Notes: generated by a model not told the origin, from the letters alone. DNA of 36,098 nt from Bacteroidales bacterium (GCA_017480245.1 JAFVBA010000006.1:1-36098), one strand, 5' to 3'; positions 25,363-33,900 are shown, counted from the stretch's first letter. A program made the numbers and translations.

Positions 25363-25448
25363 AAAATAAAACGGCGTTTCAGTAAATTCTTTTTTCATTT
25401 TATTTTACTGAAACGTAGCTTTATTTTCGTAAAGTGCCGTTTTATTTT
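25363..25448. repeat. Nested palindrome, dispersed repeat copy E3 and likely terminator
   Basis: Outer arms AAAATAAAACGGC (25363-25375) and GCCGTTTTATTTT (25436-25448) pair perfectly over 13 bases. Inner arms CGTTTCAGTAAA (25375-25386) and TTTACTGAAACG (25404-25415) pair over 12. The outer arm overlaps the last codons of the HMA-protein gene (stop 25442), so on the minus strand this also acts as its likely terminator. The AAAATAAA-xCGGC motif recurs in the hairpins at 26529 and 27570. Confidence 0.75.
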
Positions 25449-25813
25449 GAGCAGCCCTTATCTGTGCCGTGGTGTGAGCCGCCTTCACCCTTGCAACAAG
25501 CAGGTAGTTTTGCTCTTGCGTCTTTATCGGCTTTTATTTCGCCTGCATCGTAACCTACTTTGGCTACTGCCTGCGATATTTTCTTCACGTTGGTAAGTTT
25601 CTCGTTGTAATCCAAAGTCAATTCCTTGGTATTAGCGTTCCAAACAGCCGTCTTAACGCCTTTAACACTCTTTGCGGCTTTCTCAATCTTGGTCTTACAC
25701 ATACCGCATACGCCATTAACTTTGATTTTTGCGTCTTTTGCTTCAACATTTGCGAAACTCATTGCAGCGAAAATGAATGCTGCTACCGTAATTACTCTAA
25801 ATGCTTTTTTCAT
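25442..25813 (-). CDS. Secreted heavy-metal-associated (HMA) domain protein
   Basis: 123 residues. Signal peptide to about 25 (MKKAFRVITVAAFIFAAMSF, ending NVEA). One HMA ferredoxin-like domain follows, with metal site GMC at Cys36-Gly-Met-Cys39 and GYDAGEIKAD at its end. The tail has a Cys-Cys pair, two His and a further Cys (ACCKGEG, SHHG, GCSK), which may bind extra metal. Probably a periplasmic copper chaperone linked with the efflux operon at 27621-33760. Has its own -7 box (TAATTTTG, plus 25858-25865). Confidence 0.85.
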   Translation of the reverse strand: MKKAFRVITVAAFIFAAMSFANVEAKDAKIKVNGVCGMCKTKIEKAAKSVKGVKTAVWNANTKELTLDYNEKLTNVKKISQAVAKVGYDAGEIKADKDARAKLPACCKGEGGSHHGTDKGCSK

Positions 25814-25947
25814 TTGATATAATGTTTTTATATTTTGTTAATTAATTTTCTCGTTTGCAAAATTATACAATTTATTATATGCCGAAAATATATTTTTTTG
25901 TAAAAAACTTACAACATTCTGCAAATTCAATGCCACAATTCGCCGTT

Positions 25948-26409
25948 TTATAAAATCGGTAAGTCCTCAGGCATTAACCATAGCGCCTCAAACTCATTAT
26001 ATTTATTCAAAGAAATAATACAATTTGTCATAAACTCAACCGAGATTCTTATATCATCTGAAAAAAGTTTCCCTACGCATAAACATTTCTTGGCAAAATC
26101 TACAAAAACAGAGAATTTGTTATCGTGAGTAATGTCGTAAGTAAAACCTTTTTCCAATTCATCAATAACTTTCAGTACTCCTTTTCTGTGAGGTGGTATT
26201 TGCAAATTGCATTGCATATCTTTTGATACAGGGAAACAGCCCCAGATTTGATGGACTTGGCGGTTTATAACCGTTAGATTCAAATAGTTTATTTCTATTG
26301 TAAAATCTGAAGAATTAATAACAGGAAGCGTTTCTATAGAATAGTCTTCCTTTTCATAAACCAACCGAATATCTGGTATGTTTTTATTATAATCAACGGT
26401 AAATTTCAT
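25948..26409 (-). CDS. Unknown small cytoplasmic protein, 153 residues
   Basis: ATG 26409 opens MKFTVDYNKNIPDIRLVYEK; the longer frame needs a TTG. No signal peptide or membrane segment. Strand-rich; features are INYLNLTVINRQVHQIWGCF, a Cys-rich spot KKCLCVG and the end LWLMPEDLPIL. I do not recognise the family. Small single-domain proteins of this look next to variable DNA are sometimes immunity proteins, but nothing here proves that. Driven by the promoter at 26484-26513 that is part of a duplicated segment. Confidence 0.6.
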   Translation of the reverse strand: MKFTVDYNKNIPDIRLVYEKEDYSIETLPVINSSDFTIEINYLNLTVINRQVHQIWGCFPVSKDMQCNLQIPPHRKGVLKVIDELEKGFTYDITHDNKFSVFVDFAKKCLCVGKLFSDDIRISVEFMTNCIISLNKYNEFEALWLMPEDLPIL

Positions 26410-26483
26410 AGTAGTATCATTATTATCCCCTTTTGCAAATATATAATTCGTATTAATCAAACTATCTCTTGCTTAAATCTCTA

Positions 26484-26513
26484 CAAAAGTACAAAATGTT
26501 TTTGAATTGACAA
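26484..26513 (-). promoter_or_regulatory. Promoter of the unknown gene at 25948
   Basis: Minus-strand TTG (plus CAA 26511-26513), 19 bases, TACTTTTG (plus CAAAAGTA 26484-26491). Identical -7 and TTG boxes with the same spacer in the copy at 27522-27551. Confidence 0.7.
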
Positions 26514-26528
26514 GAAAACAATAAAATA

Positions 26529-26559
26529 AACGGCAAAGAAAACTATTTTCTCTGCCGTT
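26529..26559 (-). terminator. Terminator of the membrane protein gene at 26584
   Basis: AACGGCA (26529-26535) with TGCCGTT (26553-26559); the stem continues with GAGAAAA/TTTTCTTT-type pairs. On the minus strand TTTATTTTATTG follows. It lies 25 bases after the stop at 26584. Confidence 0.75.
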
Positions 26560-26583
26560 GGATGTAATTTTTCTGCCTCATTT

Positions 26584-27231
26584 TTATATTGCATTTCTAA
26601 ATATTGTAACCACATAAAATTGCAGAATACTGATAGTAATGATTATTATTAAGTCTGTTGTACTATAAGTTCTTTTTTCTTTAGGAATAATCTCATTAAC
26701 ATTTTTAGAAAAAAAGAAATAGAAGCAAAATAATATGCTTATTGCAAATCTTGTAATGGATAGAGTCCCTGTAGATATTAATGTTTCCATTAACAATAAA
26801 TATTGTATAACTACGGAACAACATATAAATTTGGCAAAAAATATTGCATTAGATTTTTTCTTATATAATAAATAAGTTGCATATATAAATACCAAAGAAG
26901 TACATATAGAGTTTACTAAAAATATCGAATTATCGATTAATGTATGGATTCTAAATCCTGTAAATAATTCGTAAATTCCACCTATAAATAAGAATATTAT
27001 GTAGGCATAATATAATGGATATGTGTTCTTAGGAGTATCTTCTTTGTTTCTTTTATTATTGATAAGTGCAGTAAACATTGCTAATGAAGAAGCAGGAATA
27101 TTTCGTTGCTTTAATTCTTCGCATATATCATCAATATACTCCGTTTCATATTTTTCCGATTCATTAAGAATGGTTATTAATTCTTCAGTTGTTTTGCCAT
27201 CAATTAGATGTCTGTACTTTGAATTTGACAT
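26584..27231 (-). CDS. Four- to five-helix membrane protein with N-terminal helical domain
   Basis: 215 residues from ATG 27231 (MSNSKYRHLIDGKTTEELIT); the longer TTG frame would begin inside a hairpin of the leader. Residues 1-50 form a cytoplasmic helical part (TEELITILNESEKYETEYID, DDICEELKQRNI) seen at the front of many small Bacteroidota membrane proteins. From about 75 onward there are four or five membrane segments (YYAYIIFLFIGGIYELF; ISILFCFYFFF). Distantly like DUF2569-type proteins, but I would not insist. It is preceded by an unusually long structured leader (27232-27520) and flanked by the duplicated cassette. Confidence 0.65.
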   Translation of the reverse strand: MSNSKYRHLIDGKTTEELITILNESEKYETEYIDDICEELKQRNIPASSLAMFTALINNKRNKEDTPKNTYPLYYAYIIFLFIGGIYELFTGFRIHTLIDNSIFLVNSICTSLVFIYATYLLYKKKSNAIFFAKFICCSVVIQYLLLMETLISTGTLSITRFAISILFCFYFFFSKNVNEIIPKEKRTYSTTDLIIIITISILQFYVVTIFRNAI

Positions 27232-27520
27232 TTTTATTGTTTTTCCCAGTGGTTTCAAAGGAAGAGGTCGCTCCTTAGACCTATGTTTAAATTATACAAA
27301 GAAAGCGTGAAACCACTAACATATATGATAAATTATACCCTAACTATTAGGTGCGTGAGAAATAAACCTGTTCTAAAAGATATAACTATAGTGGAAAATC
27401 ACGCCATAGCAGACGTTGATATTGCCACTAAATTATAACTTGTTAGAACTAAAGTTTCTCACGCTTTATAGTACAAGTTACAATATATGACCGCTTTCGC
27501 TTACCAACTGATAAGCACCT
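27232..27520 (-). ncRNA. Long structured 5' leader or non-coding RNA with alternative folds
   Basis: The promoter at 27522-27551 would start RNA near 27516, about 285 bases before the ATG. Plus-strand positions: arm A 27455-27467 (TTTCTCACGCTTT), arm B 27353-27362 (GCGTGAGAAA), arm C 27302-27317, arm D 27248-27257 (AGTGGTTTCA). A pairs with B over 10 bases and C (27308-27317) with D over 10. But A (27459-27467) also pairs perfectly over 9 with C (27302-27310), which excludes both. Nested inside A:B are 27370-27376 with 27443-27449 and 27389-27394 with 27425-27430. A further 8-base pairing, 27436-27443 with 27473-27480, conflicts with A:B. D lies 17-26 bases before the start codon. No ORF seen. 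Whether this is a leader switch or a separate RNA cannot be told. Confidence 0.6.
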
Positions 27521-27521
27521 G

Positions 27522-27551
27522 CAAAAGTACAAAAGTTTTTTGAATTGACAA
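27522..27551 (-). promoter_or_regulatory. Promoter of the structured leader and membrane protein gene
   Basis: Minus-strand TTG (plus CAA 27549-27551), 19 bases, TACTTTTG (plus CAAAAGTA 27522-27529). Confidence 0.7.
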
Positions 27552-27569
27552 GATATAGACAATAAAATA

Positions 27570-27600
27570 AACGGCAAAGAAAAGTGTTTTCTCTGCCGTT
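27570..27600 (-). terminator. Terminator of the copper efflux operon
   Basis: AACGGCA (27570-27576) with TGCCGTT (27594-27600), extended by A/T pairs, then a U-rich TTATTTTATTG on the minus strand. Lies 20 bases after the CusB-like stop. Confidence 0.75.
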
Positions 27601-27620
27601 GGATGTAATTTTTTTGCGTC

Positions 27621-28886
27621 TTATCTATTACTGAACGAGCGTTTGCCTTCTAATTGGGCGGCGGCATCTATTTGGAATACACCGTTTGTTGCTATTTCGT
27701 CGCCTTCATTCAATCCGCTCAGCACAATATACGCACCGTTTATCGCAGGACCTAACTCGACTTCCCTCATTGCAAATGTCGGTTGCTCTTGTTCTGTGGC
27801 TTTTACATAGACTACACTTTTCTTTCCGCTCCAAAGTACTGCACTCTTAGGGATTATCATTTTGCCTCTGTATTCTTTTAAATCTGCCGTGATGTTTGCC
27901 GTTGCGTACATATTGGGTTTAAAAATGTTTCCGCCGTTAGATAATTCCACCCTGACGTCTGCCGTACGTGTTTTGGCATTGACAAAAGCGTCTATATAGG
28001 CTATTCGTCCTTTGAACACATTTCCTTGCAATGCTTCACAGGAGAATGTTATCGTCTGGCCGACTTTTAAAAACGGTAGGTCTTTTTCATAAGCTTTCAA
28101 GATAAGCCATAGGTTTGACAGGTCTGCTACTTTAAACAACGCCTTGCCTTGCGAGATGTAATCGCCTTGATTTACGTTTTTCTCCACAACCACTCCGCTT
28201 GTGTTGGCTTTAAGTTCCACGAAAGGCGTGGCTTTCTTCGTTGCTATGATGTTATCTATCTGTGCAGGCGTAAGATTCCAAAGCAATAATTTTTCTTTTG
28301 CCGATGATACCATCACTTCTTTTTGTGCGTTATCGGGATAATCCAATGCCGAAACCAATTCCTGCGTTGCGGTATAGACTTCGGGCGAATAAACGGTGGC
28401 GAGAGTCTGTCCTTTAATAACTCTGTCGCCTACTGCGGTAACGTTTAACTTCTCTATTCTGCCATTTACGTATGCCGTCTGCACTTGAGAGGAACGCTGA
28501 TTGACGTCTATGTTTCCGTAAAGCGTCAAAACTTTTTCGCCGTCTTCTTCCCAAACCACCATCGTTTCAATATTAGCAAGTGCCGAGGCTTCATCGCTTA
28601 ACATCACTGCATTTTCATCTACTGCGTTGTGGTCAGTCTTTCCGACCTCCGTCAAATCCATTCCGCACAAAGGACATTTGCCTTCCTTATCCTGACGTAT
28701 CTGTGGGTGCATGGAACAAGTATATTCTTTCACGCCTTTCTGCTCCGAAGAATCTTTTGTTTTAGATGGAGCGAAGACTAAATAACCGACAAAGAAACCC
28801 ACTAATAATAAAATAATGACTTTAACGCCGTTCGGAATTTTTACATTTTTAATTCCTTTACCCGAAATCAAATTAAATTTCTTCAT
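27621..28886 (-). CDS. cusB: CusB-like periplasmic adaptor of an RND metal efflux pump
   Basis: 421 residues from ATG 28886. N-terminal membrane anchor at about 22-39, then a heavy-metal-binding domain EYTCSMHPQIRQ...CPLCGMDL with Cys57, Cys71 and Cys74. Barrel-sandwich and beta-barrel domains of the HlyD family follow (GRIEKLNVTAVGDRVIKGQT; LWLILKAYEKDLPFLKVGQT). The protein joins the inner-membrane pump to the TolC-like channel and hands over Cu(I) or Ag(I). The start overlaps the TolC gene by 14 bases. Length and domains are normal for CusB with the metal-binding domain fused at the front. Confidence 0.92.
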   Translation of the reverse strand: MKKFNLISGKGIKNVKIPNGVKVIILLLVGFFVGYLVFAPSKTKDSSEQKGVKEYTCSMHPQIRQDKEGKCPLCGMDLTEVGKTDHNAVDENAVMLSDEASALANIETMVVWEEDGEKVLTLYGNIDVNQRSSQVQTAYVNGRIEKLNVTAVGDRVIKGQTLATVYSPEVYTATQELVSALDYPDNAQKEVMVSSAKEKLLLWNLTPAQIDNIIATKKATPFVELKANTSGVVVEKNVNQGDYISQGKALFKVADLSNLWLILKAYEKDLPFLKVGQTITFSCEALQGNVFKGRIAYIDAFVNAKTRTADVRVELSNGGNIFKPNMYATANITADLKEYRGKMIIPKSAVLWSGKKSVVYVKATEQEQPTFAMREVELGPAINGAYIVLSGLNEGDEIATNGVFQIDAAAQLEGKRSFSNR

Positions 28887-30144
28887 AATCCGATACCATT
28901 GTTTGAAGTTTTGCAATAATCTTGTTAATATTCGCCACTGCGGAGGCTTTTTTCAATTTATAATCCAACAGTTTCTCTTCAATACTGAATAAATCCGTTA
29001 CCGATGCTTGATTATTTGCATACGAAACGTTAAGAATCTTTATGTTTTCTTCAATTAACTGCATCTGCCTTTCGTATAACGCAATTTTCTTCTTTTCATT
29101 AAGATAGTTCTGCTGTAAATTCAAAAACTCCGCCTTAATATTGTCTTTTGTTTGTTCGTAATTTGACGCAATGCTTTCGCTTTTCAACTTCGCCGCCGCA
29201 ATATTGGAATTGAACTTCTTACGGTTCAACGGCAAAGAAACTTTAAACATCGCCATAAACATATTTTTGCCGTTCATATCTTCCATTTTCGGCATTGCGG
29301 TTTCCTTGTTAATCATATACTCCACACCAACACCAATCATAGGCAAAGACATACGTTTTTGCATCTCAACTGCGTGCATTGAGGCTTTGGAATCCGCCCG
29401 TAACATCGCAAGCATCGGCGACATATTCTCTATTTTCTCAAATGTAAAAGCATCCGCATCATACATATCTTCAACTACCGAATCCGCAACCTTAACACTC
29501 AGATTTTCGTCCCTATGTAACAAAACGTTAAAGGCTTTTTTCTTTACCGCCAAGTTGTCTTTCAAAGTTTCCAAATTAAGATTCAATTCCTCTGCTTTAA
29601 GTTGCAGATTTATCAACTCAGGTAACAGTGATTTCTGTTTGCTGTTAGGGTTTGCGGACGCATATTTTTGATACGCACTCTCGGTTGTTTGTTTCAAAAG
29701 CGCCGATTTCTGCTCTGTAATCTTTATTTGTTCATTCAAAAGCACCATTTCGTAATACGCAGACTTGACTTTATAAACCAAATCCGCAGTTATTTTCTTT
29801 TTTGTCTGCGAAAGTCCGTCCGTCATACACTGCATTTCTTTTCTTTGATTGCTGAGCGTACCGGGGAAAGGGAACATTTGCATAAGGGACAGCGTTGCAA
29901 TTTGTTCGCCATTGACATTCATCATCGATTCGGGCAGAATATTCACTCCGAACTCCGCATCCTGCAACGCCGACTTACCGTTTATATTTTCTTTCGCCGC
30001 CGCAATCTCACTTGATTTCGCTTTTATCTCTTGCGAGTTCTCAACCGCAATTTTTATATAATAGTTTAAATTTTCTATCTGAGCATAAAGATTTCCGCTA
30101 TACAATATTATACTATATGTAAGTATCAAAAAATATTTTTTCAT
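28873..30144 (-). CDS. TolC-family outer membrane channel (CusC-like)
   Basis: 423 residues. Signal peptide MKKYFLILTYSIILYSGNLYAQ. The body is mostly long amphipathic helices in two repeated halves (AVENSQEIKAKSSEIAAAKE near the start; IKILNVSYANNQASVTDLF near the end), as in TolC trimers. No lipobox is present, unlike Proteobacterial CusC. The stretch rich in Met (PMIGVGVEYMINKETAMPKM) may touch metal. Starts 4 bases after the pump gene stop; the operon order is pump, channel, adaptor. Confidence 0.9.
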   Translation of the reverse strand: MKKYFLILTYSIILYSGNLYAQIENLNYYIKIAVENSQEIKAKSSEIAAAKENINGKSALQDAEFGVNILPESMMNVNGEQIATLSLMQMFPFPGTLSNQRKEMQCMTDGLSQTKKKITADLVYKVKSAYYEMVLLNEQIKITEQKSALLKQTTESAYQKYASANPNSKQKSLLPELINLQLKAEELNLNLETLKDNLAVKKKAFNVLLHRDENLSVKVADSVVEDMYDADAFTFEKIENMSPMLAMLRADSKASMHAVEMQKRMSLPMIGVGVEYMINKETAMPKMEDMNGKNMFMAMFKVSLPLNRKKFNSNIAAAKLKSESIASNYEQTKDNIKAEFLNLQQNYLNEKKKIALYERQMQLIEENIKILNVSYANNQASVTDLFSIEEKLLDYKLKKASAVANINKIIAKLQTMVSDYEEI

Positions 30145-30148
30145 TGTT

Positions 30149-33100
30149 CTATAGTTTATTTTGTCTTTTTCTTACTGAATTTCTCCACGTGTATTGCAAG
30201 ACGGGAACGACAAACATCGTCATAACTTGCAAAAGCATACCGCCGAAACACGGAATTGACATCGGTATCATTATATCTGCGCCTTTTCCCGTTGAAGTCA
30301 GTACAGGCAATAAGGCAATCAAGGTCGTGGCAGTTGTCATAGCGGCAGGACGCACTCGTTTTTTGCCCGCTTTAACAACGGCTTCAAGGATTTCTTGTTT
30401 GGTTTGAGGCTTGTCTTTGAGAAATACCTGATGAATATACGTCCCCATAAGCACGCCGTCATCGGTTGCAACGCCGAATAACGCAATAAAGCCTACCCAT
30501 ACCGCAACGGAGAGATTAACGGTGTGCATATTGAAGATTTCGCTACGCAGATTAACTCCGAAAACAGAGAAATTCAAGAACCAATCCTGCCCGTAAAGCC
30601 AAAGAAGTATGAATCCGCCTGCGAAAGCCACAAAGACGCCCGAAAAATGTATCAAGGAGGCTGTAACGCTTTTGAATTGGAAGAAAAGAATCATAAGGAT
30701 GATAAGAAGAGCGATAGGAATGACGAGCATTAATTGTTTTGCAGCGCGGTGTTGTTGTTCATAGTTGCCTGCGAACTTGTAGGATACGCCGTCAGGTATT
30801 TTTATCTTGCCCTGTTTTACCAAGTTGTCAAGATGTTTCTTCGCAGAATTGACAACATTCACTTCGGCGATGTCGCTTTGTTTGTCAAAGATAACGTAAC
30901 CAACAAGAAAGGTGTTCTCGCTTTGAATCATCTGCGAACCTTTTGTGTAGTTGATGTCAGCGACTTGCGACAACGGTATCTGTGTCATTGATGAGGTCGG
31001 AACAAGGATATTTTCTATTGCTTCGGGATTTTCTCTTAACTCTTTTGGATAACGAACGCGTACGTTGTAACGCTCTCTGCCCTCAACGACTGTTGTCATA
31101 GGCATGTTGCCTATTGCACCCTCAATTATGTCCTGCAAAGTTGTGATGCTAACGCCGTATCTCGCCATCTTCTCTCGGTTACAAGTGATTTCAAGATAAG
31201 AAGAGGAAAGACTGCGGTCATAAAACACGCTCGCAGGATTTATTTCCTTGACGTTTTTGAGTTCTTTCTCAAAGACAAGTCCTGCTTTTTCTATGTCTTC
31301 AAGTGTAGGTGCGTATATCTTAAGTCCCATCGGGGCGCGCATTCCTGTTGAAAGCATCACCATTCGCGTAGCAATAGGCTGAAGTTTAGGAGCGGTTGTT
31401 ACGCCCGGGATAGTTGCCGCCTTGGATATTTCGTTCCAAATGTCGTCTGTTGATTTTATTGAGTTGCGCCATTGACGTAAGTAACTGCCGTAAGAACTCT
31501 TTATCAGGGAATCTTCCGTAAGGATTCGGAACTCGTGTTTAGCATCGTACATTCCGCCGTTTTTGAGGATGAATCTTCCTTTGGAATCGGTTTTAAACCT
31601 TGCTCGCTTACCGTTTTCGTCAAGTAAGTATTCGGGACGGTAATTTATGGTCGTTTCATACATTTGTACGGGTGCAGGGTCTAATGCTGAATTGACGCGT
31701 CCCCATTTGCCTACCACGGTTTCAACTTCGGGGATGTTCTTTATCCGTCTGTCCATTATGCCGATATATTCCAAGTTCTGCTCAACGCCACTGTGAGGCA
31801 TGGAAGTAGGCATTAGCATAAAACTTCCTTCATCTAAGGTAGGCATAAACTCATTGCCCGTATTCTTCCATATAAATACGCCAGCAACTAAACAAAGTAA
31901 AGGTATAAGAAGGAATTTCACCCTGTTGTTTAAGCACCAACGCAGGATTTTTTCGTAATAAATAACCAATAGCCACAATACCGCTAAGATAAAAGCAATA
32001 ATCAACGCCACAAACAATACATTTAACAATATACCTTTGCCAGCCCCTAACGGCATCCACGCAAAAGACAACACATAAACGGCAAAAGATAATACAAGAG
32101 CAAAAACAAGTTTTTTGTTTATCTTGTTTGTCAGTTTAGTATGCCAATAAGTCTTATGAGAGTTATAAGTCCAATGTTTTTTGACAGAAAATATCCAATA
32201 AATTAAAGTAGGCAAGATAACAATTCCTAATAAAAAGGCGGAAAGAAGTGCAAATGTTTTTGTGAATGCCAAAGGTCGGAACATTTTTCCTTCTTGTGCC
32301 TGCATTACAAAGACTGGAAGGAATGAGATTATCGTTGTTGCCATTCCCGTAGTAACGGCAGGTGCGACTTCATCTACACTTGCGTTTATCGTTTTCAGAA
32401 GTGTCCGTTTGTAATTGTACGCTCCTTGCTTCAAATTACGCAAAACATTTTCTGTAAAGACAACTCCCACATCCACCATAACACCTATGGCTATCGCAAT
32501 GCCGCTTAAAGCGACTATATTTGCTTGCAGTCCCGTCAGTTTCATAATTATAAACGTCAATAACACGGCTAACGGCACCATAGCGGAAATTACCAAGGAC
32601 GCCCTGAGATTTAAAACCAACACAAGTACAACTATTATACATATTATTATTTCGTGCAACAGCGAAGACTCCAATGTGCCGATTGTTTCCTTTATTAACT
32701 GCGTGCGGTCGTAAAAAGGAACTACCGTTACCTTACTTACCGTGCCGTCTTTGAGAGTTTTCTGCGGCATTCCTGCGTATGACTCCTCTATTTTAGCTTT
32801 TACGTTGTTTATTACTTCCATTGGATTGCTTCCGTACCGTGCAACGACAACACCTCCCGTTGCTTCGATGCCCTCTTTGTCCAGTCCTCCTCGTTTTTCT
32901 GTCGGTCCGATATTTACTTTCGCTACATCTTTAACGCAAACAGGCACTCCGTCCCGAGAAGTTATCACAGCGTTTTCCAAATCTTCTGTACTCTTAATGT
33001 AACCAAGCCCACGGATAAGGTATTCCACGCGGTTTATCTCCGTAGTTCCTGCACTCACGTCAAGATTACTGCTTTTTACCGCACCCATCACTTGCATTAA

Positions 33101-33760
33101 GTCAATATTGTACGCAAGCAATTTCTGCGGATCAACATCTACTTGGTATTCTTTGACCTGTCCGCCAATGGAAGCCACTTCCGAAACGCCCTCTGCCGAA
33201 GATAACGAATATTTTACGTAATAATCCTGTATCGTTCTTAACTCTTCCTGCGACCAACCGCCCGTTGGCTTATTTGTTTTGGGATCTTTGCCCTCCAAAG
33301 TGTACCAAAAGATTTGCCCAAGTCCCGTTGCATCGGGTCCGAGTGTGGGTTTGACGCCCTCAGGAAGCAATCCGTCAGGCAGAGAGTTAAGTTTCTCCAA
33401 AATACGAGAGCGTGAGAAATAAAACTCTACATCATCGGAAAAGATAATATATATAAAGGACATGCCGAGCATAGAAGTGGAGCGTATGGTTTTAACTCCG
33501 GGAATACCCAATAGTTGGGTCGTCAAAGGGTATGTTACTTGCTCTTGAATGTCTTTGGGACTTCTGCCCATCCATTCGCACGTTACTATCTGCTGATTGT
33601 CTCCTACGTCAGGGATTGCATCAACGGAAACAGGATTACGCAGAAAAAAATATGTATTCCAATTAAACGGTGCAGTGTATATACCTCCTGCAATGATGAT
33701 TATCAAAAGTATTGCCGTAATTACACGGTTCTCTAAAAAATATCTTATTATCCTTTTCAC
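30149..33760 (-). CDS. cusA: CusA/CzcA-family RND heavy-metal efflux pump
   Basis: 1203 residues, somewhat longer than the usual about 1050; extra residues lie in the central region between the two halves (after LIYWIFSVKKHW). Twelve membrane segments in RND order. TM4 reads GIAIAIGVMVDVGVVFTEN, the CusA (Cu+/Ag+) form rather than the CzcA form with an extra Asp. PAPVQMYETT and RMVMLSTGM place Met residues where CusA has two of its three metal-binding methionines. Proton-driven export of monovalent copper or silver is therefore likely. First gene of the operon, with two palindromes in front. Confidence 0.93.
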   Translation of the reverse strand: MKRIIRYFLENRVITAILLIIIIAGGIYTAPFNWNTYFFLRNPVSVDAIPDVGDNQQIVTCEWMGRSPKDIQEQVTYPLTTQLLGIPGVKTIRSTSMLGMSFIYIIFSDDVEFYFSRSRILEKLNSLPDGLLPEGVKPTLGPDATGLGQIFWYTLEGKDPKTNKPTGGWSQEELRTIQDYYVKYSLSSAEGVSEVASIGGQVKEYQVDVDPQKLLAYNIDLMQVMGAVKSSNLDVSAGTTEINRVEYLIRGLGYIKSTEDLENAVITSRDGVPVCVKDVAKVNIGPTEKRGGLDKEGIEATGGVVVARYGSNPMEVINNVKAKIEESYAGMPQKTLKDGTVSKVTVVPFYDRTQLIKETIGTLESSLLHEIIICIIVVLVLVLNLRASLVISAMVPLAVLLTFIIMKLTGLQANIVALSGIAIAIGVMVDVGVVFTENVLRNLKQGAYNYKRTLLKTINASVDEVAPAVTTGMATTIISFLPVFVMQAQEGKMFRPLAFTKTFALLSAFLLGIVILPTLIYWIFSVKKHWTYNSHKTYWHTKLTNKINKKLVFALVLSFAVYVLSFAWMPLGAGKGILLNVLFVALIIAFILAVLWLLVIYYEKILRWCLNNRVKFLLIPLLCLVAGVFIWKNTGNEFMPTLDEGSFMLMPTSMPHSGVEQNLEYIGIMDRRIKNIPEVETVVGKWGRVNSALDPAPVQMYETTINYRPEYLLDENGKRARFKTDSKGRFILKNGGMYDAKHEFRILTEDSLIKSSYGSYLRQWRNSIKSTDDIWNEISKAATIPGVTTAPKLQPIATRMVMLSTGMRAPMGLKIYAPTLEDIEKAGLVFEKELKNVKEINPASVFYDRSLSSSYLEITCNREKMARYGVSITTLQDIIEGAIGNMPMTTVVEGRERYNVRVRYPKELRENPEAIENILVPTSSMTQIPLSQVADINYTKGSQMIQSENTFLVGYVIFDKQSDIAEVNVVNSAKKHLDNLVKQGKIKIPDGVSYKFAGNYEQQHRAAKQLMLVIPIALLIILMILFFQFKSVTASLIHFSGVFVAFAGGFILLWLYGQDWFLNFSVFGVNLRSEIFNMHTVNLSVAVWVGFIALFGVATDDGVLMGTYIHQVFLKDKPQTKQEILEAVVKAGKKRVRPAAMTTATTLIALLPVLTSTGKGADIMIPMSIPCFGGMLLQVMTMFVVPVLQYTWRNSVRKRQNKL

Positions 33761-33837
33761 TTAGCGAAGATTTAAAATGATAAACATATAATATAAATTT
33801 TCAGGTTGCAAATTTACACTAATAAATCCTTTACTCC

Positions 33838-33875
33838 TTTACAATATTTTGTAAAAAATTTATGTAATATTACAT
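33838..33875. promoter_or_regulatory. Tandem palindromes in front of cusA, candidate operator
   Basis: TTTACAA-TATT-TTGTAAA (33838-33855) and the 14-base perfect palindrome ATGTAATATTACAT (33862-33875), about 80-115 bases before the cusA start. A -7 box TAAATTTG (plus CAAATTTA 33809-33816) lies between them and the gene. Could be sites for the HMA-AraC protein encoded next door, although AraC proteins more often use direct repeats. Confidence 0.45.
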
Positions 33876-33900
33876 TGTGATGAAATAAATTGGGTCTTTA

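Larger units (their letters stand above)
26483..26576 (-). repeat. Duplicated terminator-plus-promoter cassette, copy 1
   Basis: About 94 bases with close similarity to 27521-27617: shared GTACAAAA, TTTTTGAATTGACAAGA, ACAATAAAATAAACGGCAAA, TCTCTGCCGTTGGATGTAA. On the minus strand the order is hairpin terminator (26529-26559), then promoter (26484-26513). So each copy ends one transcript and starts the next. Confidence 0.8.
27521..27617 (-). repeat. Duplicated terminator-plus-promoter cassette, copy 2
   Basis: Second copy of the segment at 26483-26576. Ends the CusB-like gene (stop 27621) and starts the transcript of the structured leader. The two copies are in direct orientation about 1.04 kb apart and flank one gene plus its leader. 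Confidence 0.8.

Noticed and set aside
25858-25925. TTGTAA-N5-TTACAA near 25908 as the same operator as before cusA
   Set aside because: The half-sites are in the opposite order from the cusA palindrome, so they are not the same motif.
27232-27520. Structured leader as a tmRNA, SRP RNA, RNase P RNA or retron ncRNA
   Set aside because: None of the conserved cores of tmRNA, SRP RNA or RNase P RNA is visible, and no reverse transcriptase gene is near.
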